64,000 nt of DNA from Nitrospira sp. CG24D (GCA_002869855.2 NEWQ02000015.1:32458-96457), one strand, 5' to 3'. Counted from the stretch's first letter, positions 18,327 to 27,395 are shown. The notes: generated by a model from the sequence alone, not told the origin. Numbers and translations are program-made.

Positions 18327-18425
18327 TCCATGACACCCATTGACGTGCACGTGCAGGATATCAAGGCAAGTCGCGGTATGCGGATCAAAGCATTGGAGAT
18401 CGGGAGGTAGACCATGACACCCATT
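18266..18425 (+). repeat. 84-bp-period tandem duplication at the flgC/fliE junction
   Basis: The 3' end of flgC plus the first codons of fliE (18266-18341) recur at 18350-18425 at about 80 percent identity, offset by exactly 84 bases (28 codons). Both copies keep the flgC-like ending (ALEIGR, stop), a GGAGG-like site and ATGACACCCATT. The divergence is mostly in wobble-type positions, so the event is not recent. Confidence 0.85.
18330..18410 (+). CDS. 26-aa chimeric mini-ORF made by the flgC/fliE duplication
   Basis: ATG 18330 follows GGAAGGTAATCC and encodes MTPID...HVQDIKASRGMRIKALEIGR. The first four residues equal the FliE start and the last 19 mirror the FlgC C-terminus (VQAINATRGMWNKALEIGR). 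It ends at TAG 18410, three bases before the fliE ATG at 18414, which would couple translation. It is too short for the track. It may be a relic, a translational coupler, or a small helical peptide resembling the FlgC D0 helix. Confidence 0.45.
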   Translation: MTPIDVHVQDIKASRGMRIKALEIGR

Positions 18426-18719
18426 CAAGGCATCTCGCCGGTTATTCCTACCATTGCGGACAGGATCGCTCCGGTCGGAGCGTCTGAAGCATCCGGACCC
18501 GGCGGGTTCATGGATACGCTCAAGAACGCCATCGGGAAGGCGAATGACGTGCAGGTGCAGGCCAATCAGGCCGTCGATGCTCTGGTGACGGGTCAATCGC
18601 AGGACCTCCATCGTACGATGGTGGCCTTACAGCAGGCCGATGTGTCGTTCCAACTGATGATGCAGATTCGCAACAAGCTTGTGACGGCGTACGAAGAAAT
18701 TCAACGGATGCAAGTGTGA
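18414..18719 (+). CDS. fliE: Flagellar hook-basal body protein FliE
   Basis: The 101-residue product has the FliE pattern. It has a GGFMDTLKNAIGKANDVQVQANQAVDALVTG segment, then DLHRTMVALQQADVSFQLMMQIRNKLVTAYEEIQRM. It joins the MS ring to the rod and is exported early. The ribosome site GGGAGG lies within the duplicated stretch. It is followed by fliF after 37 bases, as in many flagellar operons. Confidence 0.93.
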   Translation: MTPIQGISPVIPTIADRIAPVGASEASGPGGFMDTLKNAIGKANDVQVQANQAVDALVTGQSQDLHRTMVALQQADVSFQLMMQIRNKLVTAYEEIQRMQV

Positions 18720-18756
18720 CCGGAGCCTTTTGAGGCGGATGAGGTAAACCAGCTGT

Positions 18757-20331
18757 ATGTTTGGGAAATTCTCGATCAATCAACGCATGATCATCCTGGT
18801 TGCGCTGGCGGGATCCGTCGCCGGCCTGATTGCGCTCGCCCTCTGGACGCAACAGCCGGATATGCAGGTGCTCTTCACGAATCTCAATAGTGAAGATGCC
18901 TCGTCGATTATCGATAAATTGAAGGAATCGAAGACACCCTACGACACGACGGGCGGAGGAGCCACGATTCTTGTTCCCACCTCGCAAGTCCATGACCTTC
19001 GCCTGACGCTGGCCAGCCAAGGGATTCCCAAGGGCGGCGGCGTCGGCTATGAGATTTTCGACCGCACCTCTATCGGCATGTCTGAATTCGTTCAAAAACT
19101 GAATTATCGTCGCGCTCTCCAAGGTGAGCTGGCTCGCACGATTGCGCAGATGCCTGAAGTAGAGCGCGCGCGCGTCCATTTGGCGATTCCGGAACGGCGG
19201 TTGTTTGCCGCGGAACAGGAGCGGCCGCGTGCCTCCGTGGTGGTCTCACTCAGAAATGCCCAAGCGCTGAGCAAGGGGCAGGTCCAGGGCGTCGTGCATC
19301 TTGTCGCCAGCAGCGTAGAAGGGTTGCAGGCCCGTGATATCACCGTCGTCGATGGCCACGGCCATCTCCTGTCCTCAACGGCGCAGGACGAAACGGCCGG
19401 CCTGACTAACACGCAGCTCGAATATCAGCGCACGATTGAAAAAGACATCGAAGGCCGGATTCAATCGATGCTCGAACGCATCGTCGGATTGAACAAGGCT
19501 GAAGTCAGAGTCTCCGGCCTGATCGACTTCAGGAAAGTCGAGACGACCGAAGAGCGGTATGACCCCAACGGACAAGTTGTCCGAAGCGAACAGCGCGGCC
19601 AGGAAAAGGCCAACGGCGTGAACGGCGTCTCCGGCGGTGTGCCGGGGGTTCAATCTAATGTGCCTCCGGGGACGGAAGCGGAGTCGACGCCAACAAGTTC
19701 GAATGCGACCCAAACGAAAAACGAAACGGTGAATTACGAAATCAGTCGGACTGTCTCTCGTATCGTGGAGCCCATCGGCTCGATCAAAAAACTGTCGGTG
19801 GCGGTCCTGGTAGATGGGACCTATGAAGTGCCCAAAGCCGGGGAAGGGGAACCGGCCGACAAGCCGACAGGTGACGTCATCAAGAAGTATATTCCTCGCA
19901 GTGAGGAAGACCTCAAGCGGATCGAAGACATCGTCAAGAAAGCGATGGGCTATTCAACCGAGCGCCAGGATCAGGTTCAGGTCGTCAATGTCCAATTTGG
20001 ATTTGGCCCTGAAGAGCCGGCCACGGCGACCGTCGAAGCCGTCGCAGAGACCACGCAACCCTGGATGCCGTACATGAGGTACGGAGTCGGCGCGTTGTTA
20101 TTCCTGCTCATTCTCTTCTTTGTCGTCCGCCCCCTCATTGCAATGCTGGGTGTCTCGGCGATTGAAACAGCAACGGCGGAGACCGCCGCGCCGGCCTTGC
20201 CCGCTTCCGTCAGCGCGGTGGAAGCCTCGCTGGAATCCAGCGCGAATCGCGCTCAAATCGTCGATATGGCCAGAAAGAATCCTGATGGGACCGCGGTGGT
20301 CGTGAAACAGTGGTTGAAAGGTAATGCCTAG
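18757..20331 (+). CDS. fliF: Flagellar MS-ring protein FliF
   Basis: The 524-residue protein has a first transmembrane helix (about 10-30), two ring-building motifs with SEFVQKLNYRRALQGELARTI and HLAIPERRLF, and a central beta-collar region. A second helix (about 445-465, FLLILFFVV) leads to a cytoplasmic tail ending DMARKNPDGTAVVVKQWLKG, the FliG-binding site. It forms the MS ring in the inner membrane and the base for export gate and switch. The gene order fliE-fliF-fliG is classic. Length is close to the usual 530-560. Confidence 0.96.
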   Translation: MFGKFSINQRMIILVALAGSVAGLIALALWTQQPDMQVLFTNLNSEDASSIIDKLKESKTPYDTTGGGATILVPTSQVHDLRLTLASQGIPKGGGVGYEIFDRTSIGMSEFVQKLNYRRALQGELARTIAQMPEVERARVHLAIPERRLFAAEQERPRASVVVSLRNAQALSKGQVQGVVHLVASSVEGLQARDITVVDGHGHLLSSTAQDETAGLTNTQLEYQRTIEKDIEGRIQSMLERIVGLNKAEVRVSGLIDFRKVETTEERYDPNGQVVRSEQRGQEKANGVNGVSGGVPGVQSNVPPGTEAESTPTSSNATQTKNETVNYEISRTVSRIVEPIGSIKKLSVAVLVDGTYEVPKAGEGEPADKPTGDVIKKYIPRSEEDLKRIEDIVKKAMGYSTERQDQVQVVNVQFGFGPEEPATATVEAVAETTQPWMPYMRYGVGALLFLLILFFVVRPLIAMLGVSAIETATAETAAPALPASVSAVEASLESSANRAQIVDMARKNPDGTAVVVKQWLKGNA

Positions 20332-20333
20332 CC

Positions 20334-21335
20334 ATGGCCGGTGAGCCTAAACAGATGTCCGGTGAACAGAAAGCGGCGATTCTGCTGCGCGCCATTGGGG
20401 AAGAAGCGGCTGCTCAGGTCATGAAGCAGCTTGACCCCAAGGAGATCAAGAAGTTAGGGCATTACATGAACGGCACCGCGCAAATCTCAAAGGAAGATGA
20501 AGAGGTCGTGATTTCTGAATTTGAAAGCGCGAGCGCGACGGGAGACGTGCAGTTTAAGGGCAATGAATATATCCGCAGTGTCCTGATCAAAGCGCTGGGC
20601 CCGGAAAAGGCCAAAGCCATCATCGAATCGATGACGCGGAAATCCTATCCCGGCCTGGAAGCCTTGAAGTGGGTCGACGCGAAATCATTAGCGGGAATGA
20701 TCAAAGTCGAACATCCGCAAACGATTGCCGTCATTCTGGCGCATTTAGAGAGTGAACAGGCCAGCCAGTTGTTGGCCCAACTGCCGGAATTCCTGCGAGG
20801 CGATGTCGCGTTGCGACTGGCCACGATGGAAGAGGTGCAACCCGATGTCTTGGAAGAACTCAGCAACACGATGCAGGAGGCGTTGCTGTCGAACACCGGC
20901 ATGCGTGCTCAGTCGCTTGGTGGAACGGAGATGATGGCGGATATCATGACCCGGCTCGACAAGAATACCGAAGGCAACATCATGGCCAAGATCGCGGAGA
21001 AGAGTCAGCCGTTGGCCGATGCCATCCGGGCCCTGATGTTCGTCTTCGACGACCTGATCAAGCTGGACGACCGTGGCATGCAGGAATTGATGAAGGAAAT
21101 CAGTAAAGAAGATCTGCCCCTGGCGCTCCGCGGGGCCAACCCCAATATTAAGGATAAATTCTTCAAGAACATGTCGAGCCGGGCGGCCGAGATGCTCAAG
21201 GACGATATGGAGTCCAAGGGACCGGTCAAGATTACGGATGTGGAGCGATCTCAGCAGAACATCCTCAAAGTGTGCCGCAAGCTGGAGGAAGAAGGCCGCA
21301 TTGTGGTGGCCGGCGCCGGAGAGGAAATGTTGTAA
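20334..21335 (+). CDS. fliG: Flagellar motor switch protein FliG
   Basis: The 333-residue protein has the FliG N, M and C domains. It begins SGEQKAAILLRAIGEEAAAQV. The middle has EHPQTIAVILAHLE, and the C domain carries the torque helix charges (MFVFDDLIKLDDRGMQELMKEI). It binds FliF and couples MotAB stator force to rotation. It starts two bases after the fliF stop and is directly followed by the REC-FliH gene. Confidence 0.97.
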   Translation: MAGEPKQMSGEQKAAILLRAIGEEAAAQVMKQLDPKEIKKLGHYMNGTAQISKEDEEVVISEFESASATGDVQFKGNEYIRSVLIKALGPEKAKAIIESMTRKSYPGLEALKWVDAKSLAGMIKVEHPQTIAVILAHLESEQASQLLAQLPEFLRGDVALRLATMEEVQPDVLEELSNTMQEALLSNTGMRAQSLGGTEMMADIMTRLDKNTEGNIMAKIAEKSQPLADAIRALMFVFDDLIKLDDRGMQELMKEISKEDLPLALRGANPNIKDKFFKNMSSRAAEMLKDDMESKGPVKITDVERSQQNILKVCRKLEEEGRIVVAGAGEEML

Positions 21336-22385
21336 ATGGCCACGAGCGCATCACTTCCGGCGAGACTTTCCGCTCCGGCATCGTCTGGAGCTCCGAAACT
21401 GCATGGATCGATCCTCGTCGTCGATGATGATGAGATTATCCGGAATCTCTTTATCGAACTCTTTCGATCGGAGGGAGTGGCCATTCGTGTTGCCGGGACC
21501 GCCCAAGAAGCGCTGGCGATGGTGAAACAAGCCTCACCTGCTCTCCTGATGGTGGATGTGACGCTGCCGGATCTGGATGGGATTTTGCTATTGGAGCAGG
21601 TCCAGGCCTGCGATCAGCGAGTGATCAGCGTCGTGATGACCGGATCACCGAGTGTCGAGCTGGCCGTTCGAGCCATGAAGGCCGGGGCCGCGGAATTCTT
21701 TATGAAGCCGATTCAGAACGATGTCGTGCTGATGACCGCTCGACGGTTGCTCGAACTGCATGCGTTACGCGCGGAAAACACGGTACTGAAACATGCCGTG
21801 GTCCGTGCCGGCGGGTTGCGCGTGCAAAGCATGGTGCTGCAATCATTCGGCGAAGACGGTGTAACGCGCGGGCAAGACGGACTGACTGAATTGGAACGCG
21901 GTATTGCCGAAGGCGAGCGACGCGCCTGTGCCCGGGACGAAGAGCGCCGGCGCCATGAACGGGCTGTACTCTCGAATGCCGTGAGAAAGTTCGATCAAGC
22001 CTGGCTGGCCTTGCATCAGACCGTGGAAGAAGAAGTGGTGAGTCTGGCCTTCCAGATTGCCACCAAAGTGCTGCACGACCGGGCTGACCAGGTCAAAGAA
22101 CAAGTGGCGGCGCAAGCCAAAACGGCGCTGGCGGCCTTGAAAGAGTCCGGCCGAGTGACGATTACGGTGCATCCCGCCGACGCCGGAACGCTCGAAGCGC
22201 TGCGCGGCGAATTGAGCCAGGTCGGCGATCTCACGCTCTCGCTCCATATTGAGCCGGATATCACGCTGTCGAGAGGAGGATGTATCGTGCAGACCGTCAA
22301 CCGAGTGGTCGACGCGTCGCTCGATACGCAATTAACCAGACTGGGCGAAGCGCTTCGCGCAAGAGGAACACATGTCGCTCAGTGA
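21336..22385 (+). CDS. fliH: Receiver domain-FliH fusion (type III export ATPase regulator)
   Basis: This 349-residue protein starts immediately after the fliG stop. Residues about 24-145 are a complete receiver domain: acid pocket D30/D31, phospho-site D74 in MVDVTLPDLDG, switch Thr102 in VVMTG, Lys124 in MKPI and a switch aromatic near 122. Residues about 165-345 are FliH-like. A charged coiled coil precedes EEEVVSLAFQIATKVL, VTITVHPAD, and the tail GGCIVQTVNRVVDASLDTQL. FliH normally holds FliI inactive and docks it to FliN. Position between fliG and fliI confirms the FliH role. The fused receiver is unusual and could make export respond to phosphorylation. The end overlaps fliI by 14 bases. 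Confidence 0.85.
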   Translation: MATSASLPARLSAPASSGAPKLHGSILVVDDDEIIRNLFIELFRSEGVAIRVAGTAQEALAMVKQASPALLMVDVTLPDLDGILLLEQVQACDQRVISVVMTGSPSVELAVRAMKAGAAEFFMKPIQNDVVLMTARRLLELHALRAENTVLKHAVVRAGGLRVQSMVLQSFGEDGVTRGQDGLTELERGIAEGERRACARDEERRRHERAVLSNAVRKFDQAWLALHQTVEEEVVSLAFQIATKVLHDRADQVKEQVAAQAKTALAALKESGRVTITVHPADAGTLEALRGELSQVGDLTLSLHIEPDITLSRGGCIVQTVNRVVDASLDTQLTRLGEALRARGTHVAQ

Positions 22386-23676
22386 TCTCCTTGATCAGGT
22401 CGAACCATTGGACATTACCGGACGTGTGGCGCAAGCCGTCGGTCTGGTTATTGAAGGCACCGGCGCGCGCTCGACGGTCGGCGATATCTGTCACATCACA
22501 AGAGAAGACGGTAAAGGGGTGATTCCTGCGGAAGTTGTGGGATTTCGAGGTGATCGTGTTTTGCTGATGCCGCTTGGGGAAATGCAAGGGATCGGGCCTT
22601 CGAGCCGCATCGCAATGACCGGTCAAGCGGCCGGACTTGCAGTCGGTCCCGCTCTGCTCGGGCGAGTCTTAAATGGGTTGGGGGAGCCCTTAGACGGCAA
22701 AGGACCCCTCGCCGCGCAGACACACTATCCGCTCCGGACGAGTCCACCGAATCCATTGTCGCGGAACCGTATCACGACCCCATTGGATCTTGGCGTCCGG
22801 GCGATCAACGGCTTCTTGACCTGTGGGCGCGGACAGAAAGTCGGGATCTTCGCCGGATCAGGAGTCGGTAAAAGTGTCTTGCTCGGAATGATCAGCCGCT
22901 ATACACAAGCGGACGTCAACGTCATTGCGCTGATCGGCGAACGCGGACGTGAAGTGAATGAGTTTCTGGAACGCGATCTGGGCCCTGAAGCCTTGAAGCG
23001 ATCGGTCGTCATTGTGGCCACGTCGGATCAACCGCCGATGGTCCGGTTGCGTGCATCTCTGGTGGCAACCTGTATTGCCGAATACTTTCGCGACCAGGGA
23101 CGTCAAGTGCTCTTGATGATGGACTCGTTGACCCGGTTGGCCTACAGCCAACGAGAAGTGGGGTTGGCGATCGGTGAACCTCCCACGACCAAAGGTTATA
23201 CGCCGTCGGTGTTCGCCATGCTGCCCAAGCTGCTGGAACGAGTGGGAACCGGACCCGGGGTCGGCACGATTACGGGGTTGTATACGGTGCTCGTGGACGG
23301 CGATGATCTGTCCGACCCGATTGCCGATACGGTGCGTTCTATTCTGGATGGACATATCGTCCTCTCGCGCGCCCTCGCGGCGCAAAACCACTTCCCGGCG
23401 ATCGATCTGCTCCAAAGTACCAGCCGGGTTATGCGCGATATTGTCACGCGGGAGCATGAGACCGCGGCACGCCAAACGATCGAATTGCTGGCGCGGTATC
23501 GACAATCCGAAGATCTCATTCTCCTCGGCGCTTATAAGCAGGGGATGAATGCGGCTCTGGATCGAGCGGTGCGCGGACAAGACGCCATTAATGGATTTCT
23601 CCGTCAGGCGGTTGAACAGCCCGCTGACTTTGCCTCATCGCGACAGGACCTTCTCACCTTGGCACAACAGACATGA
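22372..23676 (+). CDS. fliI: Flagellum-specific export ATPase FliI
   Basis: The 434-residue ATPase has Walker A GSGVGKS (in IFAGSGVGKSVLLGM), Walker B LLMMDSLTRLA, the GERGREVNEF loop and GEPPTTKGYTPSVF, all diagnostic for FliI rather than F1 beta. It forms the hexamer at the base of the flagellar type III system and releases substrates from chaperones. The start ATG 22372 lies inside the end of fliH, so the two are translationally coupled. Length is typical. Confidence 0.97.
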   Translation: MSLSDLLDQVEPLDITGRVAQAVGLVIEGTGARSTVGDICHITREDGKGVIPAEVVGFRGDRVLLMPLGEMQGIGPSSRIAMTGQAAGLAVGPALLGRVLNGLGEPLDGKGPLAAQTHYPLRTSPPNPLSRNRITTPLDLGVRAINGFLTCGRGQKVGIFAGSGVGKSVLLGMISRYTQADVNVIALIGERGREVNEFLERDLGPEALKRSVVIVATSDQPPMVRLRASLVATCIAEYFRDQGRQVLLMMDSLTRLAYSQREVGLAIGEPPTTKGYTPSVFAMLPKLLERVGTGPGVGTITGLYTVLVDGDDLSDPIADTVRSILDGHIVLSRALAAQNHFPAIDLLQSTSRVMRDIVTREHETAARQTIELLARYRQSEDLILLGAYKQGMNAALDRAVRGQDAINGFLRQAVEQPADFASSRQDLLTLAQQT

Positions 23677-24113
23677 GCGTACAGTCACTGCAGCATTATC
23701 GTATTCAGGTCGAGGAGCAGCTCAAGATGGAGCTGGCTGAGGTTACCCAGCAACTACTCCAGGCTGAGCAATCCATTGCGCGCTTGGCGGACGATCAGCG
23801 GCAGCAGGAGGAACGGTACCGTGAAGAGACCCGCCAAGGCTTGACGATTGAGCAATTGCTGCAGTGGCAATCGCACTTTGAAGCGCAGGCATCCGCAACG
23901 GAGCAGGCCCGGCGAACCATGGCGCATTGGCAACTGCAATGGGATGAGGCACGAACCAAGCTGGTGGCGGCGAGCCAGGATCGCCGGACATTGGATCGAC
24001 TGATCGCGCGGTATCGGGAGGCGGCACTGACGGAAATGCGTCGCCGCGAGCAACTGGCGACAGATGAGTCTGCCCATCATCGATTTGCCGGGCAGGGAGA
24101 TGCGCTGTCATGA
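23673..24113 (+). CDS. fliJ: Flagellar export protein FliJ
   Basis: The 146-residue product is almost entirely coiled coil, rich in Q, E, R and A, and starts with YRIQVEEQLKMELAEV. Size, composition and position straight after fliI (four-base overlap) fit FliJ, the central stalk of the export ATPase. Sequence conservation in this family is always low, so the call rests mainly on context. Confidence 0.8.
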   Translation: MSVQSLQHYRIQVEEQLKMELAEVTQQLLQAEQSIARLADDQRQQEERYREETRQGLTIEQLLQWQSHFEAQASATEQARRTMAHWQLQWDEARTKLVAASQDRRTLDRLIARYREAALTEMRRREQLATDESAHHRFAGQGDALS

Positions 24114-24883
24114 AGCCTAGACACACTCCTCACGTCTCCGATCGTATTACATTACGGCATGCCGTGAGACCTCAACCTTCATTGACACGGTCAGCGCGGC
24201 GCTCCCATCTCTGGACGTTGGCCGGAGGAGTCACCGGATCGGTCTTTCTGCTGTGGGTGATGGTACAACTGGGCCAGGCCTCATCTGAGCCGCAGCCGAA
24301 GCCAACCAAGCCGGTGGTTGCGGCCGCGCCGTCAACCACGTCGGGACCTGCCGGGAGCGCCGAAACGGCTGCTGACACAACCACCGTACCGGCCACGCAA
24401 GGACCGGCCATTGAGACGCCACGAGAAGTCATTGAGATGTTAGATCAGCGTAAGAAGGATCTCGATCGCCGTGAAGTGGCCGTTCGGCAAGAAGAAGAGC
24501 GTCTCCTCGCCCTCAAGACGGAACTGGAAGGACTTCTCACCAGAAATGAAGCCATGCAGAAGAAGCTTGAGGAGTCTCGGCGGCTGCATCAGAAACAAAC
24601 GACGGAACAGAAAGCCCAGCAGGACCAGTTTATCGCTGATCGGAAAGCCATGTACTCCAAGCACGCACAGGATCAGAAGAGTCAGAGTCAGGCGCAACTC
24701 GCAAAGATGTATGAATCCATGCCGTCTGAAGAGGCCGCGGCCAGACTCGAAAAGCTGCCTGAACACAAAGCAATCGAAATTCTTCGCATCGTCAAGCCGA
24801 AAACCGCCGGCGCGATTCTCGCTCAAGTCCGTGTCGAACGGGCCGCAAAGCTCACCGAACAGTTGCTCGTTCAAGCCCCCTAA
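24110..24883 (+). CDS. MotE-like coiled-coil membrane protein with MgtE N-type domain
   Basis: The 257-residue product has a cytoplasmic basic N-terminus and one transmembrane helix (about 35-55). A Pro/Ala/Thr-rich stretch follows, then a long coiled coil (about 112-205) and a C-terminal MgtE-N-like bundle (LAKMYESMPSEEAAARLEKLPEHKAIEIL). This architecture is seen in MotE-type proteins encoded in flagellar operons, where the family is linked to stator or motor chaperoning. It overlaps fliJ by four bases. The name is not assigned because other MgtE-N proteins share the plan. Confidence 0.7.
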   Translation: MKPRHTPHVSDRITLRHAVRPQPSLTRSARRSHLWTLAGGVTGSVFLLWVMVQLGQASSEPQPKPTKPVVAAAPSTTSGPAGSAETAADTTTVPATQGPAIETPREVIEMLDQRKKDLDRREVAVRQEEERLLALKTELEGLLTRNEAMQKKLEESRRLHQKQTTEQKAQQDQFIADRKAMYSKHAQDQKSQSQAQLAKMYESMPSEEAAARLEKLPEHKAIEILRIVKPKTAGAILAQVRVERAAKLTEQLLVQAP

Positions 24884-25011
24884 GCCTGTCCGCAGTGCAG
24901 GGTGGATCCATCTTGCCTACGGGATAGGAAGTTCTTTCCACCTCCATTAATTCTGCTGATACCGCGTCGTTCATTTCCATCAATTGGCGCAGAGTTTGCG
25001 GTTAGGCGACC

Positions 25012-25027
25012 TGGCACGAGGCTTGAA
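25012..25027 (+). promoter_or_regulatory. Sigma54-like promoter before fliK
   Basis: TGGCACG-N4-TTGAA has a perfect -24 element and correct spacing but A instead of C at the -12 GC. The predicted start near 25038 excludes the longer fliK start at 24984 and leaves about 35 bases of leader before ATG 25074. Confidence 0.45.
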
Positions 25028-25073
25028 CTATGCCGGTGCGTGTCATCCGATAATCATTGGGAATCCTGAGGCC

Positions 25074-26696
25074 ATGATGGACGTTCAACTACCTCATCTC
25101 GCATCAGCAGGTACTTCCAGCGCGACAAGCTCTCAGAGCACTCCTCGCCCCGGACAAGGCGGAGGCAGACGAGAGTCGGCCGGATCCGGCAAATCATTTT
25201 CGTCCGAATTGCATGCCGCTAATACAGTAAAGGAACCGCGTCACGAGATAGGACATAGCCAAACAGAGGGTGATGAGCACGATGCCCCGACGTCTTCGGA
25301 CGAATCTACGCCCACAGCAACAGCTGAAACCTCTTCCGGCGCAATCAGGGTTGAACAAACGAGCGACAGAGCAGGCGAACCTTCCCGGCATGACTCCGAC
25401 ACCGTCACAGCGTCGCCGTTGCCCGATGTGACGACGCAAAGCGTGTTGCTCGCGCTGATCGCTCAGCCCATTGTCAGCACAGATGCTCAGGCCCTGACGC
25501 AGACCTTATCTGATGAACAGACGAACACCGCAATGGGGTCCGTGATGTCTTCTGTCATGGAGGACGGGACATCGTTGCCGGTCACGGCGGCGGACTCCTC
25601 CACATATTCGCAGGTAGATAGCAAAGAGAGCACTGCCAAGTCCACAGATGCCACGGCAGCCATTCCATCAGGAGCAGTCCTTACCGCTGCGGTCGATACC
25701 GCGATACAGCAGAATTCATCCCTTGACCAAGATACGACTCTGGGCAGTCAGGCGCAGCTAACTCCCGAAGAGCTCCGCACTCTTCAACAGGAGAAATCGA
25801 CATTCCCGCTCACGGATGAGGAAGGGCCGCATATCTCAGTGGAGGTTGAGGCGAAGAATGAGTCGATAGTCACGCCAAATGATCTGCGGTCTCAAGTACG
25901 GGAAGAACTCAAGGCCGTCGCGGCTCTGACAGCCGAGCCGGTCCAGCGGCCAGAAGATAATCGGCCGGTACTCATGGAGCGCCCGGTTCCAGCACAAGAG
26001 ATCCCGGGACCGAATGAAGACGTGGCGCCTCGCCAGCCATCCGTTGCCCCGATCGCGTGGCAAGAACCCACGAACCAGGAGGCCGAGAGCGGGATGGAAT
26101 GGTCCGGCCGCGACCATCGCGAGCGCCCATCCGGAGATCAGGTCCTGGCGCAGTCCACCATGCCGGACGTCTCCGCGCCTGCCACACCGTCGAATTCCAC
26201 GCTATTGAACAATGGTATAGATCACCGCGTATTTTCTTCTGCTCCTTCAGACAAGCTTCCTGTTGACGCTCAACCGGCTGCTTCTGCACTTCCTGTTCAG
26301 CCGACCGATTGGATGCCGGGAACTTCTGCGAATCAGACCAAGTCGATGGTGCTTGAGCTTTCTCAAGCTGATTTGGGGCGGGTGAATATTCGTGTCGCGG
26401 TCAATCAGGATACCGTACACACGCATTTCTCATCCGAGCGGAACGAGTTAGGACAGTATCTCGTGAATGGGCAAGACCGATTGCAATCAGCGTTGAACGC
26501 GTCAGGATTGGATCTGGGGCGATTCCAGGTTGACATTGACCGCCAGAGCGCCGGGCGGTCCTTCCAACAGCCGGCGTCCCAGGGACAGTCACAGGGGCAT
26601 ACGCCGCAGGGAGAGAGTCAGAACCCAGGACAGGGGCGTGAAGAAGTGATGCGTGACAACAAGCCGCGTCGCGGCATGTTGAATCTGGTGGCATAA
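25074..26696 (+). CDS. fliK: Flagellar hook-length control protein FliK
   Basis: The start is ATG 25074 or 25077; the track start at 24984 would place 30 residues before the predicted promoter. The about 540-residue product is Ser/Thr/Gln-rich and low in complexity over its first 400 residues, as expected of the molecular-ruler part. The C-terminal domain (about 415-500) has the Flg_hook pattern LELSQADLGRVNIRVAV...LQSALNASGLDLGRFQVDI. FliK is exported and switches FlhB substrate specificity when the hook reaches full length. It precedes flgD and flgE. Confidence 0.88.
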   Translation: MMDVQLPHLASAGTSSATSSQSTPRPGQGGGRRESAGSGKSFSSELHAANTVKEPRHEIGHSQTEGDEHDAPTSSDESTPTATAETSSGAIRVEQTSDRAGEPSRHDSDTVTASPLPDVTTQSVLLALIAQPIVSTDAQALTQTLSDEQTNTAMGSVMSSVMEDGTSLPVTAADSSTYSQVDSKESTAKSTDATAAIPSGAVLTAAVDTAIQQNSSLDQDTTLGSQAQLTPEELRTLQQEKSTFPLTDEEGPHISVEVEAKNESIVTPNDLRSQVREELKAVAALTAEPVQRPEDNRPVLMERPVPAQEIPGPNEDVAPRQPSVAPIAWQEPTNQEAESGMEWSGRDHRERPSGDQVLAQSTMPDVSAPATPSNSTLLNNGIDHRVFSSAPSDKLPVDAQPAASALPVQPTDWMPGTSANQTKSMVLELSQADLGRVNIRVAVNQDTVHTHFSSERNELGQYLVNGQDRLQSALNASGLDLGRFQVDIDRQSAGRSFQQPASQGQSQGHTPQGESQNPGQGREEVMRDNKPRRGMLNLVA

Positions 26697-26714
26697 AGAT
26701 AGGGGAATCGGATT

Positions 26715-27395
26715 ATGGCAACAATTAGTTCCGCGACATCACAGACGACCCCCGGTGTCACGACTCCAGCGAGCGGCGGGATCTCCGGCGCGTTGAGTGG
26801 CAACCAACAATTGGGTCAGAACGACTTTCTCAAGCTGCTGGTCACGCAACTCAAGAATCAGGATCCATTGAAGCCGATGGATAACACCGCATTTGTTGCC
26901 GAGCTGGCCCAATTCAGCCAGTTGGACCAGAGCACCAAGCAAGTCCAGCTGTTGGAAAAGAGTATCGCCCAACAAACGGATTCGATGCAGTACACCTTGC
27001 TGCCGATGATAGGGCGAAACGTCCAGGTCGAAGGCTCGCTCATCGATCTGAACAACGGACCGGCAAAACTCACGTATGCGTTGGAGCATGAAGCGGCCAC
27101 CGTACGGGTCACCATCCAGGACAAACAAGGAAAGGCCATTCGCGTCCTGGAATTGGGGACACAGAGTGCCGGGAAGCAGGAAGTACAGTGGGATGGACGC
27201 AATCAAAACGGTCTCTTGATGCCGAACGGAACCTATCAGTATCAAGTCCTGGCAAAGGACGCGAAGGGTGCAGCCGTCATAGCCGCCCCGAGTTCCGTCT
27301 TAACGGTTTCCGGCGTGCGGATGGTGGATGGAACCCCGCAACTCGCCGCCGGCGAGTATGTGATCGACCGCAAAGACATTGTCGAACTGCGATAA
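26715..27395 (+). CDS. flgD: Flagellar hook capping protein FlgD
   Basis: The 226-residue product has the FlgD N-terminal signature GQNDFLKLLVTQLKNQDPLKPMDNTAFVAELAQFS. A FlgD Ig-like and Tudor-like C-terminal part follows, with VQWDGRNQNGLLMPNGTYQYQV. FlgD caps the growing hook and is needed for FlgE assembly. It starts 18 bases after fliK and is followed by flgE. Confidence 0.95.
   Translation: MATISSATSQTTPGVTTPASGGISGALSGNQQLGQNDFLKLLVTQLKNQDPLKPMDNTAFVAELAQFSQLDQSTKQVQLLEKSIAQQTDSMQYTLLPMIGRNVQVEGSLIDLNNGPAKLTYALEHEAATVRVTIQDKQGKAIRVLELGTQSAGKQEVQWDGRNQNGLLMPNGTYQYQVLAKDAKGAAVIAAPSSVLTVSGVRMVDGTPQLAAGEYVIDRKDIVELR

Noticed and set aside
24984-25073. Upstream extension of fliK in the ORF track
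   Set aside because: It would start before the sigma54-like promoter at 25012, and its residues look non-coding; ATG 25074 is better.
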